Made by a program: the position numbers and the translations under genes. 64,000 nucleotides of DNA from JAGOBP01 sp964550855 (GTDB taxonomy: Bacteria > Chloroflexota > Anaerolineae > Fen-1058), in the NCBI GenBank assembly GCA_964550855.1, contig CAZKBQ010000001.1, positions 62,001-126,000 on the forward strand, written 5' to 3'. The notes beneath the pieces were generated by a model that saw only the letters and a list, made by a program, of their open reading frames with translations, made no database searches and was not told the origin of the DNA. Of the stretch, positions 1 through 8,812 are shown piece after piece; position 1 is the stretch's first letter; each line of letters opens with the position of its first letter.

Positions 1-2
1 GA

Positions 3-3000
3 CAGGTGTGCGTGCTGGAGCGCGGCAAAGAATGGCTGCCCGGCGAATATCCCAACACCGAACTGGAAGGCCTGCCTGAAATCCAAGTGCGCGTTGGCGA
101 TCAAATCCTGGGGCTGCGCACCGGTCTGTACGATGTGCGCGTGAGCGAAGATATGAACGTGCTCATCGGCTGCGGGCTGGGCGGCACCTCGCTCATCAAC
201 GCCAACGTCGCCTCGCGGCCAGAGCGGCGCGTCTTCGATGATCCCCGCTGGCCGATCGATTTCCGCAACGACACAGATTCTCTGCTAAGTCAATGCTTCG
301 ATCATGCCGAAACCATGCTGGGGTCCAAACCCTACCCCGATCGGCTGCCGGTCACCCGCAAGATGGCTGCCCACGACCGATCGGGTGCGGCGCTGAACGG
401 CCAGACCTATCGGCTGCCGATCAATGTGACCTTTGAAGACGGCGTCAACAACGTGGGCGTGCAGCAAGCCGCCTGCAAACTGTGCGGCGATTGCATGAGC
501 GGCTGCAATCACGGCGCCAAAAACACCGTCATCATGAACTATCTGCCCGACGCCCAACGCCACGGCGCGGTGATTTTTACGCAGGTGGAAGTGCGCCGCC
601 TGGAGCGGCAAAACGACCGCTGGAACATCCACTACCAGCTGCTGGACACCGGCCGCGAAGGCTTTGACGCGCCCACGGCCACCGTCAGCGCCGATATGGT
701 GATTCTGGCGGCGGGCACGCTGGGCACCAACGAAATCCTGCTGCGATCAAAAGCCGCCGGGCTGCCGCTGTCCGATCGGCTGGGGCACAATTTCTCCGGC
801 AACGGCGACGTGCTGGGTTTTGCCTACAACAACGACGTCGAGATCAACATGCTGGGCTTCGGCCCGCGCGATCCCGACAAGCAGGAACCCGTCGGCCCGA
901 CGATCACCACGGCGATCGATCTGCGCGAGCAGCCCAACCTGGAAGACGGCATGATCATCGAAGAAGGCGGGGTATGCGCGCCGCTGGCCGCCTTCATGCC
1001 CAAGACGCTGTCGCTGGCGGCCAAGCTGGCCGGCCGCGACACCGACGAAGGACTGGCCGACGCCATCGCCGAAAAGCGGCGCGAACTCGACTCGTTGATT
1101 CGCGGGGCCTATTACGGCGCGGTGCGCAATACGCAGGTTTACTTAGTGATGGCGCACGACGACAGCGCGGGCACGCTGTCGCTGGACAAGGATCAACTGC
1201 AAATCAAGTGGCCGGGCGCGGGCGAGCGGCCCTACATCGAGCGCGTCAACGAAAAACTGCTGGCCGCCACCCAGCCGCTGGGCGGCACCTTTGTGGAGAA
1301 TCCCGCGTGGAGCAAGCTGCAAAGCAAGAACATGGTCAGCGCGCATCCGCTGGGCGGCTGCGTCATGGCCGAGGATGCGCAGCACGGCGTGACCAACCAC
1401 AAGGGCCAGGTGTTCTCATCGGGCAGCGGCACGGCCGTTTACGATAGTCTATACGTCAACGACGGCGCCATCATCCCGCGCTCGCTGGGCACCAATCCGC
1501 ACATCACCATCTGCGCCGTGGCGGAGCGCAACATGCACTACCTGGCACAGGATCGCGGCTGGGTCATCGACTACGCTTTCAAGCCGGTCGCGCAGCCCAT
1601 CGTGCTGGGCGCGGGGCCGCAGAAACCCGGCGTGACGTTTACCGAGGCGATGGAAGGCTGGTTCTCCGTCAAAGTCACCGATGATTTTGCGGCGGCCGCG
1701 CGCGCCGGTCAGGACGACGGTTCGCCGTTCCGCTTCATCGTGACCATCACCGCCGATGATGTCGATCGCCTGATCAGCGATCCCGATCACGCGGGGCGGC
1801 TGGTGGGCACCGTCACCGCGCCGGCGCTGTCGCCGCAGCCGATGACGCTGACCAATGGCCGGTTCTATCTGTTCGTGCGCGATCCCGATCAGTTCAATCT
1901 GCGCTATATGCGCTACACGGCCACCATGACGGCGCAGGACGGCACGACCTACTTCTTTGAGGGCAACAAACGCATCCACAATGATCCGGGGTTTGATGTC
2001 TGGTCGGATACCACCACGCTGTACATCACGGTCTATTCGGGCGCAGACCAGACCGCGCCGGTGGCCGGCCGGGGCATCCTCCAGATTCACCTGAAAGACC
2101 TGCGGCATCAGCTGACCACGATCAAGGTCATCAACGCCCGGGATCTGGGCGAGCGGCTGGCGACACTGTCCAGGTTTGGGCGCTTCTTCAGCGGCGAGAT
2201 CTTCGACGTGTACGGCGGCGTCTTCGCGCGGGCCAGCGTCTTCAAGCCCGACGCGCCGCCGCGCAAGAAACGCCCGCTGCGCACAACCGAGCCGGAAGTC
2301 CATTACTTCAAGACCGACGACGACGTGCAGTTGAGGCTGACGCGCTATCAGGGCGGCAAGAAGGGGCCGGTGATTCTGGCGCACGGGCTGGGCGTGTCGA
2401 GCCTGGCCTTTTCCACCGATCTGATCGACACGAACATGACGGAGTATTTGTACGCGCACGGCTACGACGTGTGGCTGCTCGATTATCGATCGAGCATCGA
2501 ACTGCCCTACGCCGCCACGCAGTACACCGCCGACGATGTGGCCGTGCACGACTGGCCGGCCGCCGTCAAGGCTGTGCAAGACCTCACTGGCGCGGCGACG
2601 GTGCAGGCCGTGGTGCACTGCTACGGCGCCATCACCTTCAACATGGCGATGTGCGCGGGCCTGCAAGGCGTGCGCTCGGCGGTGTGCTCGCAGGTGGGCG
2701 CGCACCTGTCGGTCATCCCGATCAACCGCATCAAAGCCGGCATTTACCTGGACGACTTCATCGGCCGGCTGGGCGTGAAAGACCTGACGATGTACACCGA
2801 CGCCAACGCCGACTGGCAGGACAGGCTGTACAACGCGGCGCTCAACCTGTATCCGTATGCCTACGAAGAGCGTTGCAAAAGCCCGGTCTGCCACCGCATC
2901 ACCTTCCTGTACGCGCCGTTGTACGAGCACGATCAACTCAACACGGCCACGCACGACAACCTGCACGAGCTGTTCGGCGTGGCGTCGATCGCCAATTTCA

Positions 3001-3299
3001 AGCACCTGGGCGCAATGTCGCGGGCGGGCCATATCGTGAACGCGCAAGGCGAGGACGTGTATCTGCCGCACATCGATCGGCTGAACATTCCCATCGCTTT
3101 CATTCACGGCGCGGAGAACGAGACGTGGCTGCCGGAGAGCACGGAGCGCACCTTCGATCTGCTGGTGCAAACCAACGGGCCTGATCTGTACAGCCGCTAT
3201 CTCATCCCGCACTACGGCCACATCGACTGCATCTTTGGCAAGGACGCCAGCCGCGATGTCTATCCGCTGATCCTGAAGCACCTGGACGCGACGCAATGA
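3..3299 (+). CDS. GMC oxidoreductase (cholesterol-oxidase-like) fused to alpha/beta hydrolase, 5'-truncated
   Basis: The reading frame is open to the left edge, so the N-terminal FAD-binding Rossmann motif lies outside the window; 1098 residues are visible. Residues 1-520 resemble cholesterol-oxidase-like GMC flavoproteins: a Cys-rich segment CKLCGDCMSGC (near residue 160), and a C-terminal GMC signature with HPLGGCVM and a following NPH that is typical of the active-site histidine region. After a linker domain, residues about 770-1097 form an alpha/beta hydrolase with an oxyanion-type HGLG motif. Its nucleophile elbow reads HCYGA, with Cys872 (counting from the GTG at position 6) where Ser is usual, and a late HYGHIDC supplies the likely catalytic His. 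The substrate is probably a sterol or other lipophilic alcohol/ester, by family. The next gene overlaps the stop by 4 bp, so the two are probably translated together. Confidence 0.88.
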   Translation, partial: QVCVLERGKEWLPGEYPNTELEGLPEIQVRVGDQILGLRTGLYDVRVSEDMNVLIGCGLGGTSLINANVASRPERRVFDDPRWPIDFRNDTDSLLSQCFDHAETMLGSKPYPDRLPVTRKMAAHDRSGAALNGQTYRLPINVTFEDGVNNVGVQQAACKLCGDCMSGCNHGAKNTVIMNYLPDAQRHGAVIFTQVEVRRLERQNDRWNIHYQLLDTGREGFDAPTATVSADMVILAAGTLGTNEILLRSKAAGLPLSDRLGHNFSGNGDVLGFAYNNDVEINMLGFGPRDPDKQEPVGPTITTAIDLREQPNLEDGMIIEEGGVCAPLAAFMPKTLSLAAKLAGRDTDEGLADAIAEKRRELDSLIRGAYYGAVRNTQVYLVMAHDDSAGTLSLDKDQLQIKWPGAGERPYIERVNEKLLAATQPLGGTFVENPAWSKLQSKNMVSAHPLGGCVMAEDAQHGVTNHKGQVFSSGSGTAVYDSLYVNDGAIIPRSLGTNPHITICAVAERNMHYLAQDRGWVIDYAFKPVAQPIVLGAGPQKPGVTFTEAMEGWFSVKVTDDFAAAARAGQDDGSPFRFIVTITADDVDRLISDPDHAGRLVGTVTAPALSPQPMTLTNGRFYLFVRDPDQFNLRYMRYTATMTAQDGTTYFFEGNKRIHNDPGFDVWSDTTTLYITVYSGADQTAPVAGRGILQIHLKDLRHQLTTIKVINARDLGERLATLSRFGRFFSGEIFDVYGGVFARASVFKPDAPPRKKRPLRTTEPEVHYFKTDDDVQLRLTRYQGGKKGPVILAHGLGVSSLAFSTDLIDTNMTEYLYAHGYDVWLLDYRSSIELPYAATQYTADDVAVHDWPAAVKAVQDLTGAATVQAVVHCYGAITFNMAMCAGLQGVRSAVCSQVGAHLSVIPINRIKAGIYLDDFIGRLGVKDLTMYTDANADWQDRLYNAALNLYPYAYEERCKSPVCHRITFLYAPLYEHDQLNTATHDNLHELFGVASIANFKHLGAMSRAGHIVNAQGEDVYLPHIDRLNIPIAFIHGAENETWLPESTERTFDLLVQTNGPDLYSRYLIPHYGHIDCIFGKDASRDVYPLILKHLDATQ

Positions 3300-4702
3300 G
3301 CGACGAGCAGGCCCGCCAGCTGGAGCGCTCCCGCGACATGCCGCCCGTCCACGGCACGGTGGACATCGACGTGCCGGCCAATGTGTTGTGGAACTGTTTT
3401 CGCAACGCCCAATGGTGGGCGCGCTGGAATGGCTGCATGTTCTGGGGCCACAACACCGATCTGGTGCAGGGCGACAAATTGATCTGGGCTTTTGAGCCGC
3501 TGCGCTGGTGGTACTTCTACAAACTGCCGGGCGTGGGCACGCTGGTCGAGGTGGAACCGAACCGCAAGGTCACCTGGGAGATCACCGCCCTGCCCGGCTT
3601 CTATGCGCGGCACACTTACTCCATCGAAGATCTGGGGAACGGCCGCTCGCGCTTCGGTTCGTGGGAGCAGGCCATGGGGCCGACCTTCCGCCTGCTCAAG
3701 TTCTTCTGGGTGGCGCACTTCGTCTTCGTCAAGAACCGCTCACTGCAGGGCGCGCGCCTGCTCGAATCGATCTACAAACGCACCGGCCGGCTCGATCACA
3801 CCACCCTGCCCCCGCAGCGCGGCCCGCTGCTGCTGCGCCACCTGCGCGAAGTGTTCGGCTCCAGCGACATCCTCGGCCTGCAGTATCGGCCCTTAGCGCC
3901 CGGCGTGTGGGCGGCGCTGGGCGGCGGCGGCAATTCGCTCGTGATCAAAAGTGACGACGAAGTGCTCGTCGTCGATCCGAAGATGTGGCCCTACGATCGA
4001 CAGCTCAAGAACTGGATCGCGCGGCATGTGGGCGGGCGCGTCACCGCCGTAATCGACACGCACTATCACTTCGATCACGCGCGCGGCAACCGGCTGTACC
4101 CTGAAGCGGCCATCATCGCGCACCGATCGGTGCCGGCGGCGATGCAGGCCCGCGACGCCGACTACTGGGAACGCCACCCGGCGGCGATGCCCGGCGCGGA
4201 CAATCTGGTGGACGAAGCATTGACCATTCGCGTGGGCGATCAGGAAGTGCACATCCATCACGCGCGGCGCGCGCACACCACCGGCGATCTGTGGGTGCAC
4301 GCCCGCGTCGCCGATCGGGACTTCATCGCCACCGGCGACTTCGCCACCATCGATCATTATCCGTTCTTCGACACGAGCGAGCACGGCGCCGATCCGCAGG
4401 GCTGGATTGACATGCTGCGCGAACTGGCGACGAAGTATCCCGACGCCACCTTCATTCCCGGCCACGGGCCGGTGGCCTCGGCCGCCGATCTGCTGCACCA
4501 CGCGCACTACGTGGAATTTCTAGACAAGTCGGTGGCCGGCTCACGCGCCGATGGCCTCGACGAAAGCGGCACGGCCCGCAACGTCGATCTGTGGGCGTGG
4601 AAGTTGTCGCTGGCGCCCATCTTCCACTACGGCTGGTGGTTCCTCAGCAACAACACCAATGTGCGCAGCATCTTCCGCTTGCAGACCGGGCGGCGTTCTT
4701 GA
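3296..4702 (+). CDS. SRPBCC-domain / metallo-beta-lactamase-fold fusion protein
   Basis: This 468-residue protein has two parts. Residues about 15-160 look like an SRPBCC (polyketide cyclase/START-like) hydrophobic-ligand domain, with a Trp-rich stretch and a VTWEI strand. Residues about 195-440 form a metallo-beta-lactamase-fold hydrolase with the metal motif H256-x-H258-x-D260-H261 (THYHFDH), a later GDF and PGHGP signature, and so a probable dinuclear metal site. The start ATG overlaps the upstream stop as ATGA, which indicates translational coupling to the GMC/hydrolase fusion. A lipid-binding domain joined to a hydrolase next to a sterol-type oxidase suggests shared work on a hydrophobic substrate, but the reaction is not determined. 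The fusion order is unusual in my experience. Confidence 0.85.
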   Translation: MSDEQARQLERSRDMPPVHGTVDIDVPANVLWNCFRNAQWWARWNGCMFWGHNTDLVQGDKLIWAFEPLRWWYFYKLPGVGTLVEVEPNRKVTWEITALPGFYARHTYSIEDLGNGRSRFGSWEQAMGPTFRLLKFFWVAHFVFVKNRSLQGARLLESIYKRTGRLDHTTLPPQRGPLLLRHLREVFGSSDILGLQYRPLAPGVWAALGGGGNSLVIKSDDEVLVVDPKMWPYDRQLKNWIARHVGGRVTAVIDTHYHFDHARGNRLYPEAAIIAHRSVPAAMQARDADYWERHPAAMPGADNLVDEALTIRVGDQEVHIHHARRAHTTGDLWVHARVADRDFIATGDFATIDHYPFFDTSEHGADPQGWIDMLRELATKYPDATFIPGHGPVASAADLLHHAHYVEFLDKSVAGSRADGLDESGTARNVDLWAWKLSLAPIFHYGWWFLSNNTNVRSIFRLQTGRRS

Positions 4703-4726
4703 CAGACGGCTAAAAGCGGCTATAGT
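4699..4726 (+). promoter_or_regulatory. sigma70-type promoter of yggX-like gene
   Basis: TTGACA (4699-4704), a 16-bp spacer and TATAGT (4721-4726) lie 30 bp before the start of the next gene. The -35 box overlaps the stop codon of the upstream gene, so the YggX-like gene can be transcribed on its own. Confidence 0.6.
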
Positions 4727-4756
4727 CAGTCACATCTTTGCCGAAAAGAGATCGAG

Positions 4757-5065
4757 ATGGCGCGCTATCAAAAGACGGTGTGGATGGTGAACTGCGTGAA
4801 GCTGGGCCGCGAGGCGCTGGCGCTGGATCGCCCGCCCTTCGGCGGCGAACTGGGTCAGCGAGTGTTTGAGAATGTCTCCAAAGACGCGTGGCAGATGTGG
4901 AAGGATCAACAGGTGCTGCTGGTCAATCACTACGGGCTGAACCTGGCCGACCCCGAAGCGCAAAAATTCCTGATGGAACAGATGCAGGAATTCTTCTTCG
5001 GCGAAGGCGCGCAAATGCCCGAAGGTTGGACGCCGCCCGATCAGGCCGCGCCGCGCAAGAAATGA
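4757..5065 (+). CDS. yggX: Fe(2+)-trafficking / oxidative-damage-protection protein YggX-like
   Basis: The 102-residue product matches the small YggX family along its length: an N-terminal MARY..VNCVKL with the single conserved Cys, then the GELGQR, SKDAW..W and LLVNHYGLNL segments, and an acidic Phe-rich C-terminal helix. YggX proteins in gammaproteobacteria protect Fe-S clusters and handle labile iron in the cytoplasm. The gene has its own promoter and is followed by a strong hairpin, so it is probably monocistronic. The family is best known from proteobacteria, so its presence here may reflect transfer or a wider distribution than I know of. Confidence 0.85.
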   Translation: MARYQKTVWMVNCVKLGREALALDRPPFGGELGQRVFENVSKDAWQMWKDQQVLLVNHYGLNLADPEAQKFLMEQMQEFFFGEGAQMPEGWTPPDQAAPRKK

Positions 5066-5082
5066 TCATCGACGACAACCTG

Positions 5083-5123
5083 AATCAGCGAGCCGCGCCA
5101 CACCCTGTGCCGGCTCGCTGATT
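5083..5123. terminator. Bidirectional terminator between yggX and SDR gene
   Basis: A 13-bp perfect inverted repeat (AATCAGCGAGCCG at 5083-5095, its complement at 5111-5123) sits between two convergent genes. The A/T ends of the stem suit termination in both directions. Confidence 0.65.
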
Positions 5124-5143
5124 TGCTCTACCGCCGATTCGCC

Positions 5144-5953
5144 CTACTTCCCGCGCTCGATCGCCCTCAGCGCCACTCGATCGGTCAACCCCGGCGCGAT
5201 CAGCTTGACCCACTGGCCCAGCTTGCCGCGCAGGGTCATCACCTCTTCACGTTGGCGGCGCGCGGTCGCGCGGAGGATCAATCGGGCGCACTCTTCCGGC
5301 GACATCACTTCGCTTTCCCTCACCGGACTGTGGCCCAGCGGCCGGCCGTCGCTGCCATACGCGCGCTGGCGGATTTCGCTCGTCACGAAGCCGGGATAGA
5401 TGATCGTGACACTGACGCCGCTGCCCATCAATTCGATCCGCAGCGAATCAAAGAAGCCCACCATGGCGTGCTTGCTGGCCGCATAGCCGCTGCGCGTGGG
5501 CACACCGGTCTTGCCCGCCAGGCTGGACACTGCCACAAGGCGGCCGCGCGATCTGCGCAGGTGCGGCAGCGCGTAATACGTCAGATAGGCCGCCCCCAGA
5601 TAGTTGACGCGCATGATGGCATCCAGCACGCTCAGGTCTTGCAATTCCTCGAAGCGCGTCCACATGCTGATGCCGGCATTGTTGATCAGCGTATCAAGGC
5701 GGCCATACGCCTGCACCGATTGGTCGATCAGGCCCCGGCAATCCGCCTCGTTCGCCACATCGGTTTTGATCGCAATCGCCTGGCCCCCGTGTGATCGGCA
5801 GTCGGCCGCCACCTGCTCCAGCCGATCGAGATCGCGCGCGGCCAGTACCAGCCGCGCCCCCTGCTCCGCCAGCTGCCGCGCCACCGCCCGGCCGATGCCG
5901 GCCGACGCGCCCGTCAACACCACCACGTTATCCTTGAAATGACTGTCCGACAT
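5144..5953 (-). CDS. Short-chain dehydrogenase/reductase (SDR)
   Basis: This is a 269-residue classical SDR. The NAD(P)-binding motif TGASAGIG is near residues 14-21, the NNAG motif is present, and the catalytic Ser plus YxxxK (YAASK) follow at about residue 157. The C-terminal extension of about 40 residues is basic. A GGGAG ribosome-binding site lies 8 nt before the ATG. The substrate cannot be read from the sequence; the closest general class is the DltE/YqjQ-like SDRs of cytoplasmic or membrane-associated lipid and sugar metabolism. It is transcribed away from the two-component genes at 6091 and converges on the YggX-like gene. Confidence 0.85.
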   Translation of the reverse strand: MSDSHFKDNVVVLTGASAGIGRAVARQLAEQGARLVLAARDLDRLEQVAADCRSHGGQAIAIKTDVANEADCRGLIDQSVQAYGRLDTLINNAGISMWTRFEELQDLSVLDAIMRVNYLGAAYLTYYALPHLRRSRGRLVAVSSLAGKTGVPTRSGYAASKHAMVGFFDSLRIELMGSGVSVTIIYPGFVTSEIRQRAYGSDGRPLGHSPVRESEVMSPEECARLILRATARRQREEVMTLRGKLGQWVKLIAPGLTDRVALRAIERGK

Positions 5954-6090
5954 TTTCGGATTCTCCCTTATGCGTCAAGCTTGCCCGCAGTATACCAGCG
6001 TTTCGCCGCGGCGCGCCCCCGACAAGGCATCAGGTATACTATGAGAGAGCGGCCGCGCCCGTTGCGGCACTTGATCTTAAGGAAACGCGC

Positions 6091-6786
6091 ATGAGCCACA
6101 TCCTGCTGGTCGATGATGACGATCTGCTGCGGCGCAGCCTAGCCTTTAATCTGGAAAAGGCCGGCTACCGTGTCAGCACCGCGGCCACCGCCGAAGACGC
6201 GCTGAGCCACGCGCGCCGCGAGCCGCCCGATCTGATCCTGCTGGACATCGGCCTGCCGGGCATGGACGGCTTGGAGGCCCTGCGTCACTTTCGGGCGTCC
6301 TCGGCAGTTCCGATTGTTTTTCTCACCGCCCGACGGCGCGGCCTCGATCAGGTGTTGGGGCTGGAACTGGGCGCCGACGATTACGTGGTCAAACCTTTCG
6401 ATCTGGATGTGTTGCTGGCGCACCTGAAAGCCGTGCTGCGCCGCACCGCCGATTCGGCCCCCGCCGCCGCCGAAGCCGCGCCGCTCACCGTCGGCGATCT
6501 GACGATCGACCCGCTGGCGCACACCGTGCTGCTCAAAGGCCGCCCGCTCGATCTGTCGCCGCGCGAATTCGATCTGCTGTACGTGCTGGCGCAGGACGCC
6601 GGCCACGTCGTGTCCACCGAGAACCTGCTGGCGCGGGTGTGGGGCGCGGAATACGACGGCGAGCCACAAGTGGTGTACGTTCACATCCGGTGGCTGCGCG
6701 AGAAACTGGAAGACGATCCCGGTCAGCCCCGGCGCATCATCACTGTGCGCAGCGTGGGCTACAAACTGGAACCGCAGGCCGACTGA
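6091..6786 (+). CDS. OmpR/PhoB-family response regulator
   Basis: A 231-residue two-domain regulator. The receiver domain (1-118) has the acidic cluster DDDD near residues 8-11, the phospho-acceptor Asp52 in LLDIGLPG, the TAR motif and Lys in VVKPF. The C-terminal winged helix (about 135-228) has the LSPREFDLL start and a VRSVGYKL end typical of the family. An AAGGAA ribosome-binding site precedes the ATG by 7 nt. The stop codon overlaps the start of the histidine kinase gene (TGATG), so the pair is coupled. A PmrA-box-like repeat at 8221-8237 and half-site CTTAAG at 6076-6081 are candidate binding sites. Confidence 0.93.
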   Translation: MSHILLVDDDDLLRRSLAFNLEKAGYRVSTAATAEDALSHARREPPDLILLDIGLPGMDGLEALRHFRASSAVPIVFLTARRRGLDQVLGLELGADDYVVKPFDLDVLLAHLKAVLRRTADSAPAAAEAAPLTVGDLTIDPLAHTVLLKGRPLDLSPREFDLLYVLAQDAGHVVSTENLLARVWGAEYDGEPQVVYVHIRWLREKLEDDPGQPRRIITVRSVGYKLEPQAD

Positions 6787-8225
6787 TGCTGACCACCCTG
6801 CGCGGTCGCTTCATCCTGAGCCACATCCTGCCCCTGCTCGTCATCGTGCCGCTGATGGGCATCGCGCTGATCTACGTGCTGGAAACGCGCGTGCTGATGC
6901 CCAGCCTGGTGAGCGAACTGACGCAGCAGGCGGCGCTCATCGCCGACGTGGCCGATGAACAATCGGGCGTCTGGACCGACCCCGCTCAGGCGCAGGCGTT
7001 GATCGCGCGCCTGGCGCCGCAGTTGACGGCCCGGCTGATGCTGCTCGATCCGACCGGCCGCCTGCGCGCCTCCAGTGACCCGGCCGACGCCAACCGCCTC
7101 GGACAAGTCATCGACTACGCCGGGCTGAGCGAGGTGCAGGCCGGTCGAACCTCGGTGACCCAAGATTACAACCGCTTCCTGCAGGCCGACATCGCCGATG
7201 TCTGGCAACCCGTGATGCGGCCCGACGGGACGGTGGCCGGTATCATCCGCTTAAGCTATCGTCTGACAGCCGTCAACGAGCGCTTCTCACAACTGCGCCT
7301 GATGGTGATGGCGGTGGCTGTGGCGGCCATCGGTCTGGGCGGCGCAATGGGCTGGCTGCTGGCAAGCAATCTGGAACGGCCCATCACTCAAGTGACGCAC
7401 GCCGTAAACCAGCTGGCCGAGCGTCACACGGTGGAGATTCTGCCCGGTCAGCAACCGGCCGAAATCGATCAGCTGGTGCAGGCCTACAATGCGCTGGCCC
7501 GCCAGCTGCAGGCGCTGGAAGACGCGCGCCATCAGCTGCTGGCCAACATCGTGCACGAACTGGGACGACCGTTGGGCGCGCTGCAATCTGCCGTTCAGGC
7601 GCTGCAAGGCGGCGCAGCCGATGACGCGACGCTGCGCGGAGAACTGCTGCAGGGCATGGCCGACGAGCTTCATCGGCTGCGTCGTCTGCTGGATGATCTG
7701 CACGGTCACTATGATCTGGCGGTGGGCACGCTGGAGATCAAGCGACAGCGCATCGATCTGCGCGACTGGCTGCCGCAGGTGTTGGCGCCGTGGCGCGCGG
7801 CAGCCGAGCGTCAGGGGCTGGACTGGGCCGCCAATCTGCCCGCCGAGCCGCTGGTCGTCGAGATCGATCCCGATCGGCTGGGACAAGCCATCGGAAATCT
7901 GTTGAGCAACGCGCTGACCTATACTCCGCACGGATCGATTTCGATCGCTGTGCGATCTGATCCCTTCAACGCCTATCTCGCCATTGTGGATACCGGGCCG
8001 GGTATTGCACCTACTGATCTGGCCCGCATTTTCGAACCTTTTTACCGCAGTTCTGCCGCCCGCCGTTTCCCGCAGGGCATGGGGCTGGGTTTGGCCATCG
8101 CGCGCGATATCGTCACGGCGCACGGCGGCCGGCTGGACGTGAACAGCGCGCCCGGCGCGGGCAGCCGCTTTGAACTGACCCTGCCCCGCCCCAGAGCCGC
8201 TCAATCTCCCTCGACCATCGCTTAA
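6786..8225 (+). CDS. Sensor histidine kinase (HAMP, HisKA, HATPase_c)
   Basis: I start this 479-residue kinase at the ATG overlapping the upstream stop, because a membrane helix begins right there and an upstream in-frame extension would run through the regulator gene. The order is helix 1 (about 13-35), an external sensor region of about 130 residues, helix 2 (about 175-198), a HAMP linker, HisKA with the phospho-acceptor His257 in HELGRPLG, and an ATPase domain with N-box (NLLSNAL), DTGPGI and GMGLGLAIA. The H-box departs from the usual HELRTPLT. Its stop codon lies inside the direct repeat CTTAAG-N5-CTTAAG. The signal sensed is unknown. Confidence 0.92.
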   Translation: MLTTLRGRFILSHILPLLVIVPLMGIALIYVLETRVLMPSLVSELTQQAALIADVADEQSGVWTDPAQAQALIARLAPQLTARLMLLDPTGRLRASSDPADANRLGQVIDYAGLSEVQAGRTSVTQDYNRFLQADIADVWQPVMRPDGTVAGIIRLSYRLTAVNERFSQLRLMVMAVAVAAIGLGGAMGWLLASNLERPITQVTHAVNQLAERHTVEILPGQQPAEIDQLVQAYNALARQLQALEDARHQLLANIVHELGRPLGALQSAVQALQGGAADDATLRGELLQGMADELHRLRRLLDDLHGHYDLAVGTLEIKRQRIDLRDWLPQVLAPWRAAAERQGLDWAANLPAEPLVVEIDPDRLGQAIGNLLSNALTYTPHGSISIAVRSDPFNAYLAIVDTGPGIAPTDLARIFEPFYRSSAARRFPQGMGLGLAIARDIVTAHGGRLDVNSAPGAGSRFELTLPRPRAAQSPSTIA

Positions 8226-8260
8226 GCTCATCTTAAGGCGTCTACAAAGTCGCGTTAAAG
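8221..8260 (+). promoter_or_regulatory. PmrA-box-like operator for an OmpR-family regulator
   Basis: CTTAAG at 8221, CTTAAG at 8232 and GTTAAA at 8254 are spaced 11 and 22 bp apart, all on one face of the helix. OmpR-family regulators bind such direct repeats, and the first pair fits the published PmrA box form YTTAAK-N5-YTTAAK. It lies just behind the kinase gene and before the small genes starting at 8324, so the upstream two-component pair is the obvious candidate regulator. Confidence 0.5.
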
Positions 8261-8323
8261 ACTCCGCGGCCGATTCGCGCTATCCTGTGCACGTGCTGCA
8301 GAGAAAGCACACGGAGTGGCGAG

Positions 8324-8527
8324 ATGCACAATCAGATTATTCCGCTGCTGTTGGGGATGCTGGTGGGTGGTGTGCTGGCCGGGCTGGGCTGGGGTGTTTT
8401 GCGGGCAGGCTGGCTGCGGCGCGGGCCACCCTGGCTGCGCTCGACCGATTCCATGCTGGTCTGGTTTCTGATCGTGGCGATGTTTGCGTTGGGCGCGTTT
8501 GTGACGTACGCGGTGTTGGAACTATAG
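8324..8527 (+). CDS. Small two-helix membrane protein
   Basis: A 67-residue protein with two predicted membrane helices (about 5-26, rich in Gly and Leu, and about 45-65) joined by a short basic loop. A GGAG ribosome-binding site lies upstream. I do not recognise the family. It is the first of a run of small genes behind a two-component system, which suggests envelope stress control, but this is inferred from position only. Confidence 0.6.
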   Translation: MHNQIIPLLLGMLVGGVLAGLGWGVLRAGWLRRGPPWLRSTDSMLVWFLIVAMFALGAFVTYAVLEL

Positions 8528-8566
8528 CCGGTTTGACCGCCGGAATCATTTCTGAGGAGGCGCAGC

Positions 8567-8773
8567 ATGTCCAAGAGGCACAGTCGGGTTCAACGGTTTT
8601 TGCACTGGCTGTTCGGTTCGCCATTTGAAGAGGTATCCACTGTCATCGGCGATCCGACCTCACCTGAGCTGCAGACCTTCAATGCCGAGACTGAGCATAT
8701 GCAGCATCAACTGGATGGCCCTGCATCGCTGCCCAGCGGGCGACGCGGCCCGGCGCAGAGTCATCGCCGCTAA
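8567..8773 (+). CDS. Small hypothetical protein
   Basis: A 68-residue product with a basic amphipathic N-terminus (RVQRFLHWLFG) and a polar C-terminal half. A strong GAGGAGG ribosome-binding site about 6 nt before the ATG supports it as a real gene. No motif or family is recognisable. It lies 39 bp after the two-helix protein and 39 bp before the HEAT-repeat protein, so all three are likely to be co-transcribed. Confidence 0.5.
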   Translation: MSKRHSRVQRFLHWLFGSPFEEVSTVIGDPTSPELQTFNAETEHMQHQLDGPASLPSGRRGPAQSHRR

Positions 8774-8812
8774 GGCGCCGCAGGACGATTTCGCCGGGAG
8801 AGGAGTGTCGGG

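Noticed and set aside
1449..3296. 615-residue open frame on the minus strand opposite the GMC/hydrolase fusion
   Set aside because: Composition (His, Arg, Val, Gln rich) is typical of an antisense frame in high-GC DNA, and the plus strand holds recognisable motifs throughout.
6639..6785. Extended N-terminus of the histidine kinase
   Set aside because: This part of the open frame lies inside the response regulator gene and is Arg/Ser rich; the ATG at 6786 is followed by a proper membrane helix.
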